A stretch of 64,000 nucleotides of DNA from Eucommia ulmoides (GCA_016647705.1 JAENRU010000279.1:310001-374000); one strand, 5' to 3'. Positions 20,901-34,585 are shown, counted from the stretch's first letter. The notes: generated from the sequence alone by a model not told the origin. Translations and numbers: made by a program.

Positions 20901-23900
20901 TGCTGGGGTTTTACCAATTGGGTCTTGTGAATTGGGATCTGTGACTGCACCAGCAGACGCGCCAGATGCTATGAGTGCAGCTACCATCTTTTCCCTGTCA
21001 CAGAATTGCATTTAAGGTGCACTATAAGAAGAACTATGTCCATCAGGTATTTAGAGATAACCCTCAGTTGTTTTATAACGGCACATGCCAAGCGGATTTC
21101 ATTAAATAATAATAATAATAATATATGAAAAAAATCATTTAAAAATAATCAGAAGCTCTGCTCCCCGGCACTAATTATTCTGTAACCTTATAAAAAGAAC
21201 AGAATTCAGGAGTGTATCAGTAGGCCCGCTTTGCTTTCAAATCTTAAAACTAAAATGAAAATGCTAAATACTTTGGTGCCATACAGATTATGAAGTCAAA
21301 TATGCATTAATGAACTGGGATTCCTGAGTCTTCTTTAATGCTAATGTAGTTTGTCGTTTTTTGGCAGAGTATATTCACACAATGTTGTTTTAAATTTTCT
21401 AGTGAAGATTTCCACCTGTTGTCCACCTCTCCTATGTCACGACAATAGTAAATTAAAACCCTGAAAGGCAATTCAGTAAAAATGATGTTTCATTACCTTC
21501 CGAAACGAGCAGCCCAATGGAGTGCAGTCCACCCATTGATGTCACGGAAATTTACACTGACTCCAGAATTGAGAATTGGGTTCAACGCCCACCCAAAACC
21601 TAATCCAGCAACCATATGTATTATTCCCTGCTCTTTCTTGGACAAGAAACAGCCCGGTTGATCATCAATCTGTGGTCTAGAAGAAAGCCACGTTTGCCAC
21701 TTGTCTTTAAGAAGTTCCTGCAGTAGCCAATCAGTTGTGCTAGATGATGTCCAACTGCCAACTAAAAGAGCCTCAATGACTTGGTCCCATGAATCTTCAC
21801 CAGCCTTGAATTTTTCCAGTGGATCGGTTCCTGAATCAACACTTTCTCCTTTCTGCATTGATGAATCAGATAGAAGCATCTGCATAAATCTGACAAGAAA
21901 CAGTAATTCTTCTGTACTCTTGCTCATGTCTTTTTCAGGGAAATTACTGCGAGTGTTGCTAGTTGGTTCCGCACGGTACTCGAACTCCCTTATTTCACTG
22001 CAGGACTCCCTGTTGCCACAAGTTACACAAAGAGTGACTTTTCCAGGCATGTGGGGAGGAGCCTGGCACCGCATTACACCTTCTTGAATTATCTGAAGAG
22101 GAACTTCAATGTTACCAAACATACAAGACCACGCACACTCCGATGGATCACAAAGAAAGGATCCGATTATGACAACCTGCACCAAGAAACTTGAGCTTTA
22201 AAATTTGAACTTCGACTTCGAACAAAGGTTTTGCAAATAAATTTCACACAGTTGAAATCAGATAATTATGTGTAGGCATGTTTATTTAAATTGTAGATGA
22301 TGGATGACAAATAAAGCATGTCTCCTGTACACTAAATAAAAACTTTTTTTGTAATTCTATTCAAGTTAAAACTTTTGAATCGCCAAATTAGTGTTTTAAA
22401 GCCGTCAGTGTACATGTTTCCCGACAATTTGCAGTTTGTTTGGGGGTGGGAAGGGGGTTATTGGAGTACTCTATTAAGTTATAAAAATGGTCCAACAATC
22501 TTTTCGTTATGCGAGTCCCAACACATTAATAGAAGGTAAATAATATATATACATAGATCTCTCTTCATTTAATCTCAACCACTAAATGATCATATGCACC
22601 CAAAAAATATTATAACCTGCTGGAGCAGAAACATAATCCCTAACAGAACCATCATTAAAAATTCGTTAACATAAACTTGAGGTAAAAACATATAGAACAT
22701 TTGGAAGGGAAAATGGTTCTACAATAGAACTTCTTTGAGTGTACCTTAGTTGTCTCAGAGGCATAACCCCATTCCGGGGAAATTTCACGAATTGTAAACC
22801 TCTGGTTTTGGGCGACAGTTAAACTGGAATCAGGTTCAAGTGGTACATCAATGTCACCTTGGTCAAAGAATGTTGCATAGTCGTCAGGATTGGCTCCATA
22901 AGTATTTATTGCTGGTGAATAAGCAGGAAAATTGAGATTTTCAACTTCTTGTGGCAACAACATGGTAGCTGGTAATGCAAGGGATTACCAATATTTCAGA
23001 TATTCACAATTTTGCAAAAGTTGCGACTTGAAATGCAATGAAGAGTAGAGAAAATTACATATTTTCAAACTACCTGCAGAATTGAGCCATTGAGTATTTT
23101 TCTTTTCCGTTGACTCCCTCCTTGATGAAGGCAGTAGCATGCCCTGTTGAAAGTCTCAGCATGTTAAAAAACACAAATAAAGCAACATAGAAAATTGAAA
23201 GAATAAAAAAAAAATTGCAAATAATGAGGCTGCACTGTGTTTTTGTGTGCGCATGCTTGGGACTCTAATGAGAACTGCATTGGAAAAATTTCATTAGTGG
23301 GGGCGGTATACATTCCAAGGAATTGTCGATTCAGACTTACAGGATTTCATAAGCAAACATAATTGGAAAATAATTTCATAAGTTTTGAAGTATCGTTTGC
23401 AAACAAGTATATGATCCTAATTCTTTTTTCAAATCTAATGTGGCCAGTTTTGCTATCACCCCCCATTATTAATCTGCGGCTACTACTAAAGTCATTTGTC
23501 ATCAGTCACGAGCCATATAGACAGTGCTGATGTTTCATTTCATGTACCATACCAATAGAAGAAATACCATAAGAAAATACTTCTGAATTGAACAAGTCAG
23601 ATACTACAACAATTTATATTCTCACATTTCCATCTGATGTATATACATGTTTCACTTGCGACTCAACTCCCGTTACACCCTTACAGTTGTCCAGCATCTC
23701 TTTCCAAGATGAAGTTCCTTCATTTTCAACTGCAAATCCATCTGCCACTTGCTGGTGATAAGGTTCCTGTCTGTCACCTATAGAAATATATATTTTAAGC
23801 TAGTTTGCGCTTAGATATAAATTAGAATCTAATAGTTGATCAAGATAATACTTCAACAGATGGCGAAAATTAAGAAGACATCCCACAAAAATAAGACAAA

Positions 23901-26900
23901 ATACGGTTCATAATTGTCAATTGACTACTCAACACCTTACTGCAAGTTAGAAACAATATGAAGTTCGAATCATGATTGTCTAGGTAAAATGAAAGCAGGA
24001 GGCAGTTGATGAACCAAAACCCTGAAAAGGTTAATCCATCATATATCACTTTTTCACCTTGTAAGAGGACATAAATGCCAAATCATGGTTATCGGCCTTG
24101 CACATTGTGTAAATGATAATCCTCTTGCAAAATAGAAATCATCTCTATGGTACATACTACATAGTTAATACTAAAAATGAGGAGAAGCCTGCACATGTCA
24201 ATGGATTAGGGGGAGGCCCCGGCCCCCTATCCATTGAACAAAATCATAAACCAACATGTTTCTCTAGCTGATGATGCTACAGAAGTACATAGGTCTATGA
24301 TAAAACAAGAGATATCATTGCAACTTCTACAACATATAAATACAGGACAAGACATGGAAATTAGTACCATAAAATCATAAAATAGAACATTGAAAACTTA
24401 TCTTAAGGGCCAATACTATACCAGATGAAAAATAGCATATAAATGAGTATCACTGAGGATTCAAAGAACTAAATGTCTATGATTGAAACCTGAATATTGT
24501 TGCAGAACAAGACTATCTGGATTCACAGGCAACACAGCGGATCTACTGTAACTTTGATTTTGCGCAGTATAATTTGAATCGTTTGAATTCTCGTTCTCAC
24601 TGTAAAAGGAAACAATTTCTTCCAAGCTATCATCATTCAGACTCAACTGCTCCTCAAGCCTCCGTAATGCTTGACTAAAATCTTGTTCTGATGAACTGTT
24701 ACCCTTCCCTTTTGTTTCACTCATTTCCAACCTACTTATTCCATTACTATTGACAACAGTATCAGAACTAACTTCTACAGATCCTGGACTTGATTGACTC
24801 TGATATGTTTCATGGATTTCACTAACAACAGCACTAGAGCCTGGGAGCTGAGTAGTGTAAGAGCTGGGACTCTGACTAAAAGCAGAAGCTCCTGGTGACA
24901 ACTGTGAAACCGGTCCTGCATTTTGCCTCCCCTGCAGATCACGATGTTCATTTTTAAAAATGAAACAAATCCACCTTGAATATCAGAAGGTCAGGAACTG
25001 GGAATAAACAAGCAAGTGCTGAAATACACGAATACATAGTCTAGAAAATTCAATAAGCACCATATATAGAAAATTTAATTAACAGGCCGTTTTGGTTCTA
25101 TTATATCCATTGTTATATAGCATGTTTAGAAAAACTCATTCTAAATAAACTGCTAATGAGACAAAGGTTAGACATTTTAGGCAGGAGAAGCAACATCTAT
25201 GCCAAAATCAATTGATGTTGTGCAGAAGAAGACACACAATAATGAGACAAAGTAACACAACTGATTTAAACAAATTATATGAAGAAAGGGATGGTTAACA
25301 GAATTTTTGTCAATGATAGGTTGTTAGTAAGATGTTTTAATAGGTACAGTCTCCATGATATCCAACATATCAACAATCAAGACCATAAAATCTCACCTCG
25401 CTTATATCTCTGTAATGAACAAGAACAATGTGATCATATGCCCTGTCCACCAAGCAAAAGAAATAGGTAAAGATACAATTACAAAATCAGATAGATAAGC
25501 AGAATTGAAAATTAATAATAGAAGCCATACAAGTAATCACAATTGCTATTATATTGTGGCATTTTTATCCCATCATCTATTTCAAAAGATTTAGTTTTTA
25601 CAGAATTGTAAGTATCTTGAGCACCTCCATTCAAATGCGGATCAAAATCTCCCATATGAATGGCCATGCTTGTGAAAGGTGATATATATGGAAACAGGAG
25701 AATTAACTCTTAATGTCACATTAAACCTCCATCAAACCCTAAAACCTAAATTGTCAAGTTATTAGAGAAAGTATTAACTTTAAGCATTACTATTTCTAAT
25801 ATGTGCAACAATGTAAGTAACATTGCTCTTTCTTTTCTTGTTGTTTCTTAAGATTGAATTTTGAAATAATACCATAGGCAAAATATGAGGAATCCCGCAC
25901 AGTTGCCCTTTTTTGGGGAAAGTGCATGAAAAATACATGAAACAGCTAGAAGTCAAACAGCCAAAAGATGCAAATAACTCACGGATCCAAAATCCAGTAG
26001 CTTCGCCTCTGGAAATTAGGATTTCCCTCTCCATGTGCATAGTAACAATTTAAGGCTTCAACATTTCCAACCTAGTCGCAGACACAACACAAAAGAAACA
26101 AAAACATCAGGTAAGACTGTCATTTCTCATTGTAAAGGCCTCACTAGGGAAAACTTTGTTAAACATGGGGAGCCTGGTAGATCAGAAAATATCATGCTCT
26201 ATCTATGCAGATTAGATCCTTGAATACTTGATGCATCAGGTTAAGAATGGGTTTCAAGTTCATTTTTGTTAGTGAATACATACGTATGCAGGTGAAGCCT
26301 TACAATAACAATGATTGACATTAACAAACCTTAAGCCGTTCGTGTGCTTCTCCAACGGTTCTCCCATCCTTCTTTCTACGCCAACTATGTCCATCTTTAC
26401 GAAAAAATCGTAGAACCCTCTTGTTGAAGAGAAACAAAGATCCACCTGTTGAAGTATTATCCATTAAGATGGAGAGCAACATTGATGTACTTCACTTCAT
26501 GAATGGACTTAAGTTTCAAAAATCAGCACTAAGGTAAAAGGGTTAGGACGATTACTTGCGGGCTTTTGAGGGAGCTCATTGGTGATCTGGTTGTCCTCAT
26601 AATGCTGCAATATGAAGAGAATTTCTGCAGGCTTCAGCCACCGAGATTGAGCTTCCTGAACCAGAGCATCAATTCTATACCCTGGAGTTTACACCGAAAA
26701 ATAAAAAATCAGCTACACCAATTTTGACTGAGAATTCTGTTTCTGAAATCTACAGTATGTTAATTTCGACGTGACAATTCGTTTAGCCAAGCCTAAATTG
26801 TGGAAGCAAGCAACGAAGTACCGAACGTCCAAACCCCATGTAATTACTTCAAATGCTATGTGTGACTTTGTTAGCACATGATACAACACTAAACCTCTAA

Positions 26901-27085
26901 TTGAGAAAAAAAAAAAAAAAAGGTTCCACTAATACAATATAAACGTTACTGACAGACATTTCCTTGATCAACAGAACATAATTGAGGCAAGAGAATTAAG
27001 CATGAACGACCATGCACGACCGAAAACCTAAGTTGAACGGATCGCAATAAAATTGAATCAGAACAGTAGCCTCACCTGATTGCAT
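17921..27085 (-). CDS. CAMTA4: Calmodulin-binding transcription activator (CAMTA4-like), complete, 13 exons
   Basis: CAMTAs are nuclear, Ca2+/calmodulin-responsive DNA-binding activators. Exons (descending): 27085-27076, 26681-26556, 26445-26330, 26071-25983, 25442-25397, 24931-24490, 23777-23626, 23143-23074, 22968-22745, 22176-21497, 20994-20415, 19267-18971, 18016-17921. All junctions are GT-AG and keep frame, totalling 2,928 nt (975 aa plus stop). Domains: CG-1 DNA binding about 10-128 (RWLKPAEILFILQ, WRRKKDGRTVGEAHERLKVG, NCYYAHGE), TIG/IPT 426-500, ankyrin repeats about 615-720 (NGWTALHWAARFG), IQ motifs near 761, 818 and 842, and a CaM-binding helix about 860-884 (WAVGILDKVVLRWRRKG). 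The MQSGY start, encoded by a 10-nt first exon, favours CAMTA4. The last exon (AENRRTESGETSFSQG, ending FYFN) is inferred from the splice sites and an acidic tail; reading through the exon-12 donor would instead stop at 18953. A 5'-UTR intron (about 27,317-27,219) is plausible. Confidence 0.93.
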
Positions 27086-27680
27086 CCCTCCTTTTGTTCG
27101 ATAAACTACACGAATCGCTGACGGAGCTCTTCACTTGCATTCATTTGAATTCCAGTTTGGCTGCCGTGAAAACAACCCGCCGGGGAGATACAGGCGAATC
27201 AACAAATCGCCGACTCTGAAAAAACAAACAAATCCCTCAGATCACCACTTTCTGAACTCCAAATTTGAGAAAGCGACGTAGATTCGAGGTAGATGGAAAA
27301 TTCGGACTTATTTATACCTGTAAATAACAATTAGAATTGAGAATAAGAAGAACGAGATTAAAAAGCGAAAGCAAGAGGAAACGAGCAAGAAGAAATGCAG
27401 GCAATTTCTGGGTGGCGTTGTTTTTTCCTAAATTAGCCCTCAAACTCAATCTCCCTACAGTCTTAGGCTCTAATTTCTCCACATTGCCGCTATTAGAGCG
27501 GTCCGACAAGGTTCCACTCTCGTAATGACCAATTAAATGAAATGGAACACATCATGCCGTAAAATATCTACTTGCGTGGAAAATGTCTACTTGCGTCATT
27601 AGTCAAAATATACGTAAATCGTTATCATAAAATTTAAAAAGAAAATCTTCAATCCTGCTAATTAATTTTAGTGTGATATT

Positions 27681-28346
27681 TAGGGGTGTGAAGCGAGTTG
27701 GATCAACCCGCTAAATCCGTTCAAACCGCAACATCCACACTAAAACGCAAACCACCCACAATAACCCAAATATTATTGGGCGGTTCACAGTTCAAACAAG
27801 CCCAACCTGTCCACTACCTACCCATATCCATAATCTTAATTTCCATCCTACGACTTTTTTTAAGCCAAGATTAACTATTTTTCTATCTCTACATACTTAA
27901 AGGTAATTAAGGATCGCATTATAATTGAAAATAAAATTAATATTTATTAAAATTGCAGGTTTAGACTTTATTATTTACGTTTATAATTGTTTTTTTTTTC
28001 TTTTTATGATTTACAATTATTTTCATATTTTTGTGTTACTGTAATTTTGTGTCAATTTTTTTACAAGTTTTTGTAATGCAACGATTTTTATTTTTAGAAA
28101 TATTTATTATATTTCAAGGTTCAACCCAAAAATACTTGGGCAATCAATGATTCTCATTAGTCCAACCCGTGAATTGGTTGAACCCGCATATTATTGGGCA
28201 ACCCATGGTTTAAACTAGTTAACCCACATACTACAACCCGCACCAACTCTCATATTATTAGGCAGTCCATAATTCAAATTAACCCAACTTGCATAGTATT
28301 AGTTTAGTCCATGGTTTTGGCCCAATCCGTTCGTTGCCCACCCCTA
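27681..28346. mobile_element. hAT-type MITE (666 bp)
   Basis: Ends TAGGGGTG and CACCCCTA are perfect inverted octamers. They are flanked by GTGATATT (27,673-27,680) and GTGACATT (28,347-28,354), an 8-bp duplication with one mismatch. The interior is AT-rich with many AACCCGCA, TATTGGGC and AACCCA strings. There is no coding sequence. Confidence 0.82.
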
Positions 28347-29364
28347 GTGACATTTGTAAGATATAACACATATAATTTTAGATAAATATTTCAAATTGTG
28401 ATAAAAATAGTTTGTCATTTTTTAAAATACTTTTTTAATAAAAATAAATTTGAAAAAAAAAATTAATAGCAAAAATTTAATTTGTTTTTATAATCTATTT
28501 TTAAAATTTAATATTATTTTTTTAATTTAATTTGAATTTGAATTGGTAATAATTGAATTATTAATTCATATGTATCAAATTAAATAACATAAATCAGACG
28601 AATTAGAAATTAAATTAGTTCAAATTAAATTATAACTTAACTTAATTAACGAATCAAAATTAACACGAACAAAATAAAATCAACAAATTCATCCAATCCG
28701 AAGAAAATAAAAATTACGAAACTATTTTTTTCATTTTTTTTTTATGAATGTTGGAGCAACAACTAACTCCGACAGTCTTCCCTCTAAATTTTCCATTAGG
28801 TTTGCACTTGTTAAAAAATATGATTTAGACAAGGGGAGTCTGCTATTTTAGAACAACAGATGACACATTGGTTAAAGCCTTAACTTTAGCTGAAAAACAA
28901 TAAAATCGTGGTTAAAATTTTTGAGATACCTTATACGATTATACCACATCTATTGAAGATGCTCTTATCTCCAAGCGCAACTATAAGTTGGAGATTTTGA
29001 TTAATTATTATTTTAAAAAGGAAAAAGAAATTATTTAATTTTATTTTTATCAATAGACTACCTACTTTCTAAATTATGAAAATTGTATTATATTGTTCTC
29101 AAAATAATTTATTATATTTTTTATTTTATAAAAATTAATAAAAGAATTATATATAAAAAAACCGCTAATTCTTTTTTAGATATGTTACCTATGAGTATGT
29201 TAGTGATATCACTAGCGAAAATAGAATGAGTAATCCAAATAAAAATTATTAGATCATTTTGAAATAATTCGGTTATATTTTTTGATTTTGATTTTTTTTT
29301 TTTGGGTTTGTGCAGTCAATATTAATTATATTGAATTTAACGAGTTAATAAAAATAGATGTTTA
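28347..29364. other. AT-rich spacer, nothing recognised
   Basis: This is about 1 kb of very AT-rich DNA with no coding exon, RNA gene or readable transposon ends. Confidence 0.5.
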
Positions 29365-30076
29365 GGTTGCATTTGGTAAAAGATTTGACAAATCCCCTTA
29401 TTTGGGTAAATTGGACAACACTTAGAACAAAAATCATACCCATCCAACAACAAAAACCATATCAAAATTGAGAACAAAAACTATATCCATCCAAGAACAA
29501 AAATCATAGAAAAATTGAGAACAAAAACCAGCAAAATTGAGAACAAAAACCAAAGACGCAGAACAGAGGGAAGACAACGGCGACGGCTACGATTACGATG
29601 AGGGAAGGATTCGAAGACGATGACGACGATTCAGGGAAGACAACGGCGACGATTTGAAGACGATGACGGCAACGTCTACGATTCGAAGACGAAGACGACG
29701 AGAAGGGAAGAAGACAACGATGACGATGGAAGAACCCTAAACGATTGATGACGGACGAGGATGAAATCGACGACGATTAACGACAAAGAACCGTCGAAGA
29801 CGACCAAATCGACGACGAAGAATGAAGAAGAAGAAGACAACGACGGTCAAATCCGACTTCAGGTGCGAAGAACAAAGGGCAAAGAGTGAAGGATTTGTCA
29901 AATTTCACCTCCCTCAAAAGGATTTTTAAATCCTCTTTTCACCACTATTTCGGATTTGAAGGGATTTTATAATTTACTACCTCTTAAAATCCAAATAAAG
30001 AATTTATCAAAAAATGATTTTAAAATCTTATAAAAAAAAAATAAAAAATCTACAAATCTCCTACCCAAACACAGTC
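29365..30076. mobile_element. Harbinger/Tourist-type MITE (712 bp), TSD TTA
   Basis: Left end GGTTGCATTTGGTAAAAGATTTG and right end, reverse-complemented, GACTGTGTTTGGGTAGGAGATTTG form imperfect inverted repeats. The trinucleotide TTA flanks both ends (29,362-29,364 and 30,077-30,079). The core (about 29,540-29,870) is GA-rich with repeated GACGACG and GAAGACGA strings, unlike the AT-rich surroundings. A truncated second copy of its right part occurs at 39,325-39,514. Confidence 0.75.
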
Positions 30077-30150
30077 TTAATTGTATGTGATACAATAATT
30101 AAAAATAACAAAAAATAAAATAACAAATAAATTTGGTCTAAAAAGTGAAA

Positions 30151-30315
30151 GGCTGTTCACAAGGATGGAAGGGCAAATTGGTCAATTGAGAAGGAACCAC
30201 TCGAGGTAGCATGGCTATAAAATTCAATAGAAACGTGAAAGAGGTGCACAAATATTTAAAAGACACACAGATTCCCTTGGCGCCTGCAACTCTGACTGAT
30301 TACAATACGTGTTCT
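30151..30315 (+). promoter_or_regulatory. Promoter-like conserved segment, one of four copies
   Basis: About 165 bp is far better conserved than its surroundings in four places (30,151; 39,581; 43,811; 46,410). Each contains AAATTGGTCAATTGA, a TATA-like CTATAAAATTCAATAG, then AGGTGCACAAATATTTA and GATTCCCTTGG. No coding exon follows any copy. It could be the 5' region of a lost gene or part of an unrecognised element. Confidence 0.4.
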
Positions 30316-30437
30316 TTTTAAATACATATAATTATTGTTTTTTGAATACAATTAAGAAGCCGTTTTATAAAAAAATAATTCAAACAACTCTCGTTCAATC
30401 ACATCCTCTCTTTTTATATGTTATCATAGCTAAGTTT

Positions 30438-30628
30438 ACCAACACGAGTTGGCTTAAGTGGAAGGGACTTGGGTTTTCTTAAGCAACGTCCAAGAATCGA
30501 AACCTTAGAGTTGTGTATGGAGAGTGCTCTGTTGGGAGAGGTGTTCGCTTCGGCGCCCCACAGTATCTTGAGGAATTAGTCTTCGCAGATCATAGTGCAG
30601 GAGATACCCTGGGTTTACCCAAAAAAAA
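30438..30628 (+). mobile_element. tRNA-derived SINE with 12-bp target-site duplication
   Basis: It starts ACCAACACGAGTTGGCTTAAGTGG (A-box-like) and has CCAAGAATCGAAACC (B-box-like). It ends with GGGTTTACCC and an A9 tail. The flanks are ATAGCTAAGTTT (30,426) and ATAGATAAGTTT (30,629), one mismatch. The paralogous block near 39,830 lacks it (the sequence reads straight through at GTTAAGTTTGTAAAG), giving a natural empty site. Confidence 0.8.
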
Positions 30629-31061
30629 ATAGATAAGTTTGTAAAGTCTAATTTGTTGGTACTCAATTTTTTAAATATTTATCTTATCTCTCATGTTGTT
30701 TAATTGCATCACATGTATAACATAATTTTATTTGAAGATGTGTGTTAGAATTTCAAGTCGAATTTGTAAGGTTTATCAAAATAATCATATACTATATATT
30801 AAAAATGAAATTCTTCTCTTGTGAATAAATGATAGGAAAATATTTATTGTCTTCTCAATCCTATTCTTTCATACAAATAAAGGATTACGATTAATTCTCA
30901 CAATTTGTCTCTTCATCTAACTTTTCAAAATCAATAGTCACCATTAATTCTATTCACTAATTCTATTCTAATATTATTTCTCTTCATTATTCTAATATAA
31001 ATTCATTTAATTGTCTATTTATTTTTTAGATCTATAAATTGTCATTACTCAATAAAATTTA

Positions 31062-31693
31062 GGAAATATCGGTGAAAAATCCATTTTTTTAAATATAATT
31101 GGTGAAAAGTCCTTTTATATTATTAGGTTTCGATTTAGTCTTTTAAGTTAGATTTCACTTGTGTTTTAGTTCTGCATTGCAGGAATCGTAGAGATATTGT
31201 AGGAAGCCTTTTAGTGAGTACATCTGATTTTTATAGTGAATTCTGTTACATGTAACTAATGTTAATTATAATTTCATAATTGTTATTTTTCACACATATT
31301 TGGGTATTTTTAGTTACACGTACTTATATAATATTAATTATATGTTACAATTGCATATATATGTATAATATTTTGTGACGTAACTGAAAAAATATCAAAT
31401 TTTTTAGTTACATATTAGAGATATGTAACTAAAAAGTTACAAATTATAAAAACATGTAACTGAAAAATATCAAGCTTTTTAGTTACATATTATTAGAAAA
31501 CTGAAAAAAAAAAAATAAAAAAATTATACAGTAATATTACATACAAAGTAGTTACATGTAACTGACGCGTGGTTATCACGTGAGCAAGACTTCCACTTTT
31601 TTAAAACAGATGAGATTAAATCAAAAAATTTTACCGCATGTAGGACTTTTGACCAATTAGAATTAAAATGGAGGATCTCCCACCGATTATCCC
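31062..31693 (-). mobile_element. MULE-type MITE, copy B (632 bp), TSD TAAAATTTA
   Basis: This copy is in the opposite orientation to copy A. The left end is GGAAATATCGGTGAAAAATCC; the right end is GGATCTCCCACCGATTATCCC. A perfect 9-bp duplication TAAAATTTA flanks it (31,053-31,061 and 31,694-31,702). The paralogous block has the unoccupied TAAAATTTA at 40,843-40,851. A 9-bp duplication with GGG ends is characteristic of Mutator-like elements. Confidence 0.9.
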
Positions 31694-32005
31694 TAAAATT
31701 TATAAAATGGATATTGATACCAAAGTAACTAAATAGTATATATGTATTTTTTGTTTTAATATTAAAAAATTATTATAATTTTTTTTTTCCTTGTGCGGGT
31801 TTAAACTAATTTATATGTGAAAAGAGTTAAGCAAGAATCTATTAAAATCACATTTAATATTTTTCAAAATTTTCAATGGAAGATACAATAAAACTTTGAC
31901 TTTTTGTTTTTAAAACATTATTAATAGATAAAGAAGAAGGGTGAGAAAAAGAATGAAAAAAAAAAAGTGCTCACTCATGAGCAATTTATGATGAGTTGTT
32001 TACCG

Positions 32006-34018
32006 GAGTTGTTTTTTAAAATATTATACCTTTTTAAAAAAATTACTCAAAACACCTACTTTTATAGCTTATTTATCAAAGTAGAGCTACCCAGGGTTAT
32101 GATCCTCGGTATTAAAACCCGGGATTCACAACCCTAGGTACAATTTTCTTTTGGTCAGGGACAAACTTAGGGTACTGTTCCCCAGGTTCTACACAGAACC
32201 TGGGGAATAGTACCCCGGGTTTACATCCTTAAAATAAAAAATAAAAAAAATAAAAACTCAAAAGACTAGTTAATTAATTAATATTTTCTGCAAATTTGAA
32301 TTAATTATCGGTGGTTTATTTGTATTTTAAATAAATTCAATTTTTTTGTGCATAAATTACGTTCAAAACACTCCATAATGTTTTTTACAACACTAAAAAC
32401 GGACAAGTGAATGATTTTTAAAAATCGCCAAAGTTGGCCAAATGAGTTGTTTCGATGACGGTGTAATATTTTCGTCAATTTGGAATTAACAAAAGATGGC
32501 ATATCCGTAACAGAAATGAGCCTAATTTTTTTTTTGTATATAAACTATGTTCATAACACTATATAATAAAACTTAAAATGCTAAAAACATATTAATGAAT
32601 AATTTTTAAATAATAGTCAAAATTGGTCGGATGAGTTGTTTCGATGACGATGCAGTTTTTTTGGAAATTTTTGAGTTAATAAAATATGACTTATCCGTAA
32701 CAGAAATGAACCTATTTTTTTTTATACAAACTACGTTCATAACACTAAATAATAAAATCGAGAACACCAAAAATAGATTAGTGAATAATTTTTAAATAAT
32801 CATAAAAAAATTGATTGAATAAAACATAATATTTAAGAAATAATTAACCAACAAAAGTCTCTTAAATAATCAGTTTGCCCGTCAATACTAATTTAAAAGT
32901 TGGATCTGATATGAGTCATCACTCTGACTTTCGAAGATTTCAATTTTACCAACAGGACAAGACGCACGCTCGTGACAAAGATTATAAATTTAGTCACCCA
33001 ACACTTCAAATCCAAAATTGAAGATGAAAACGGGTTTTATTTGAAAAAATACCCAAAATCAAAAAAAAAAATCACCCCCAACAAACCATCGAGCGTAAAG
33101 TTATGTCCATCCAAACTTTAAAGAGCAATATAATATTTTTGAAACTTTGAAGAGTAATAAAATGTTTTGGAATTTAAGGCCTAAAACAAAATAAATGTTT
33201 CAAAATAATAGAGATGGTTCAATTATCAAGGTGGACCACAAGATATGCCCATTTCCCCCCTGAAAAATGAAGAATAGTGACAGAAATTACAGTACGAAAA
33301 TTGGACACATATGATAAAAGGAGTGAATCACACTGGATTTTTTGAAATTTTGCAGCTCATGATTTGAAAAAAAAAAAAAAAAAAGACCTAATACTAAAAA
33401 AAAGAAAGTGACCTGAAGACCAAGAAAGACATAACATAGTTTGTATACAAAACAATGTCATGTATACAACTCATCCGACCAAGTTTGACGATTATTTAAA
33501 AATTATTTACTAATCCATTTTTGTTGTTCTCGATTTTATTATTTAGTATTATGAACATAATTTGTATACAAAAAAATAGGTTCATTTCTGTTATGGATAT
33601 GTCATATTTTATTAACTCAAAATTTTCAAAAAAATTGCATCGTTATCGAAACAACTCATTTGACCTACTTTGAAGACTATTTAAAAATTATTCATTAACC
33701 TGTTTTTAGCGTTTTAAGTTTTATTATATAGTATTATGAACATAGTTTGTATACAAAAAAAAAATGGGTTCATTTCTATTACGGATATGTCATCTTTTGT
33801 TAATTTCAAATTGACGAAAACATTACGCCGTCATCAAAACAGTTCATCTAATCAACTTTGGCGATTTTTTAAAAATTATTCACTTGTTCATTTTTAATAT
33901 TGTAAAAAACAGTATGGAGTATTTTGAACGTAATTTATGCATAAAAAAATTAAATTTATTTAAAATATCGATAGGCCACAGATAATTAATTCAAATTTGT
34001 TGAAAATATTAATTAATT

Positions 34019-34064
<46 letters not shown>

Positions 34065-34292
34065 GATGTAAACCCGGGGTACTATTCCTTGGGTTCTGTG
34101 TAGAACCCGGGGAACAGTACCCCGGGTTTGTCCTTGACCAAAAAAAAAATAATTGTACTCTGGGTTGTGAACCCCGGGTTTTAATACCCAGGGACCACAA
34201 CCCCGGGTAACTCTACTTTGGTAAATAAGTTAAAAAGTAAGTGTTTTCAATATTTTTTTTTTTTTAAAGTATAATATTTTCGAAAACAACTC
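32006..34292. mobile_element. Foldback element 3 (2.29 kb), TSD TGTTTACCG
   Basis: The two arms (about 32,006-32,880 and 33,425-34,292) are inverted copies. They begin GAGTTGTTTTTTAAAATATTATAC on the left and, reverse-complemented, GAGTTGTTTTCGAAAATATTATAC on the right. A perfect 9-bp duplication TGTTTACCG flanks it (31,997-32,005 and 34,293-34,301). The arms carry multiple CCCGGGG hairpins, for example GAACCCGGGGAACAGTACCCC. No transposase is encoded. It is inserted 13 bp inside the end of element 4, a relative of the same terminal type. Confidence 0.88.
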
Positions 34293-34585
34293 TGTTTACC
34301 GGTTTATTATATTTAAAAAAAAATACTAAAAAAGATTGATTTTGAACTTATTTACCATTCTACCCAGGGTTCGGAACCCCGAGTTCAAAAAATATCCCCG
34401 TCGTATACCCGGTGTTTCGAACACCGGGTATACATAATTTTTTTTTAAAATATTATTCTCGGGGATGTGAACCCCGAGTATATAAAAGGACCCGGGGATC
34501 ACATCCCCGGGTCCTAAATCAATAAAAGAAAAAAATAACCGGGAAGTTGGGCATTTTGCCTGTTGTTATGAGAGGCAGTAAGGGC

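Larger units (their letters stand above)
29889..31992. repeat. Direct ~2-kb repeat, copy 1
   Basis: From GGATTTGTCAAATTTCACC onward this block matches 39,325-41,145 in the same order, including a conserved promoter-like part and the string ttttcaatggaagatac. Copy 1 carries a SINE (30,438-30,628) and a MULE MITE (31,062-31,693) that copy 2 lacks; copy 2 carries a probable Helitron that copy 1 lacks. Confidence 0.85.

Noticed and set aside
31062-31693. Treating the B copy as a solo LTR
   Set aside because: The ends are inverted repeats (not TG...CA) and the duplication is 9 bp instead of the 4-6 bp typical of LTR elements.
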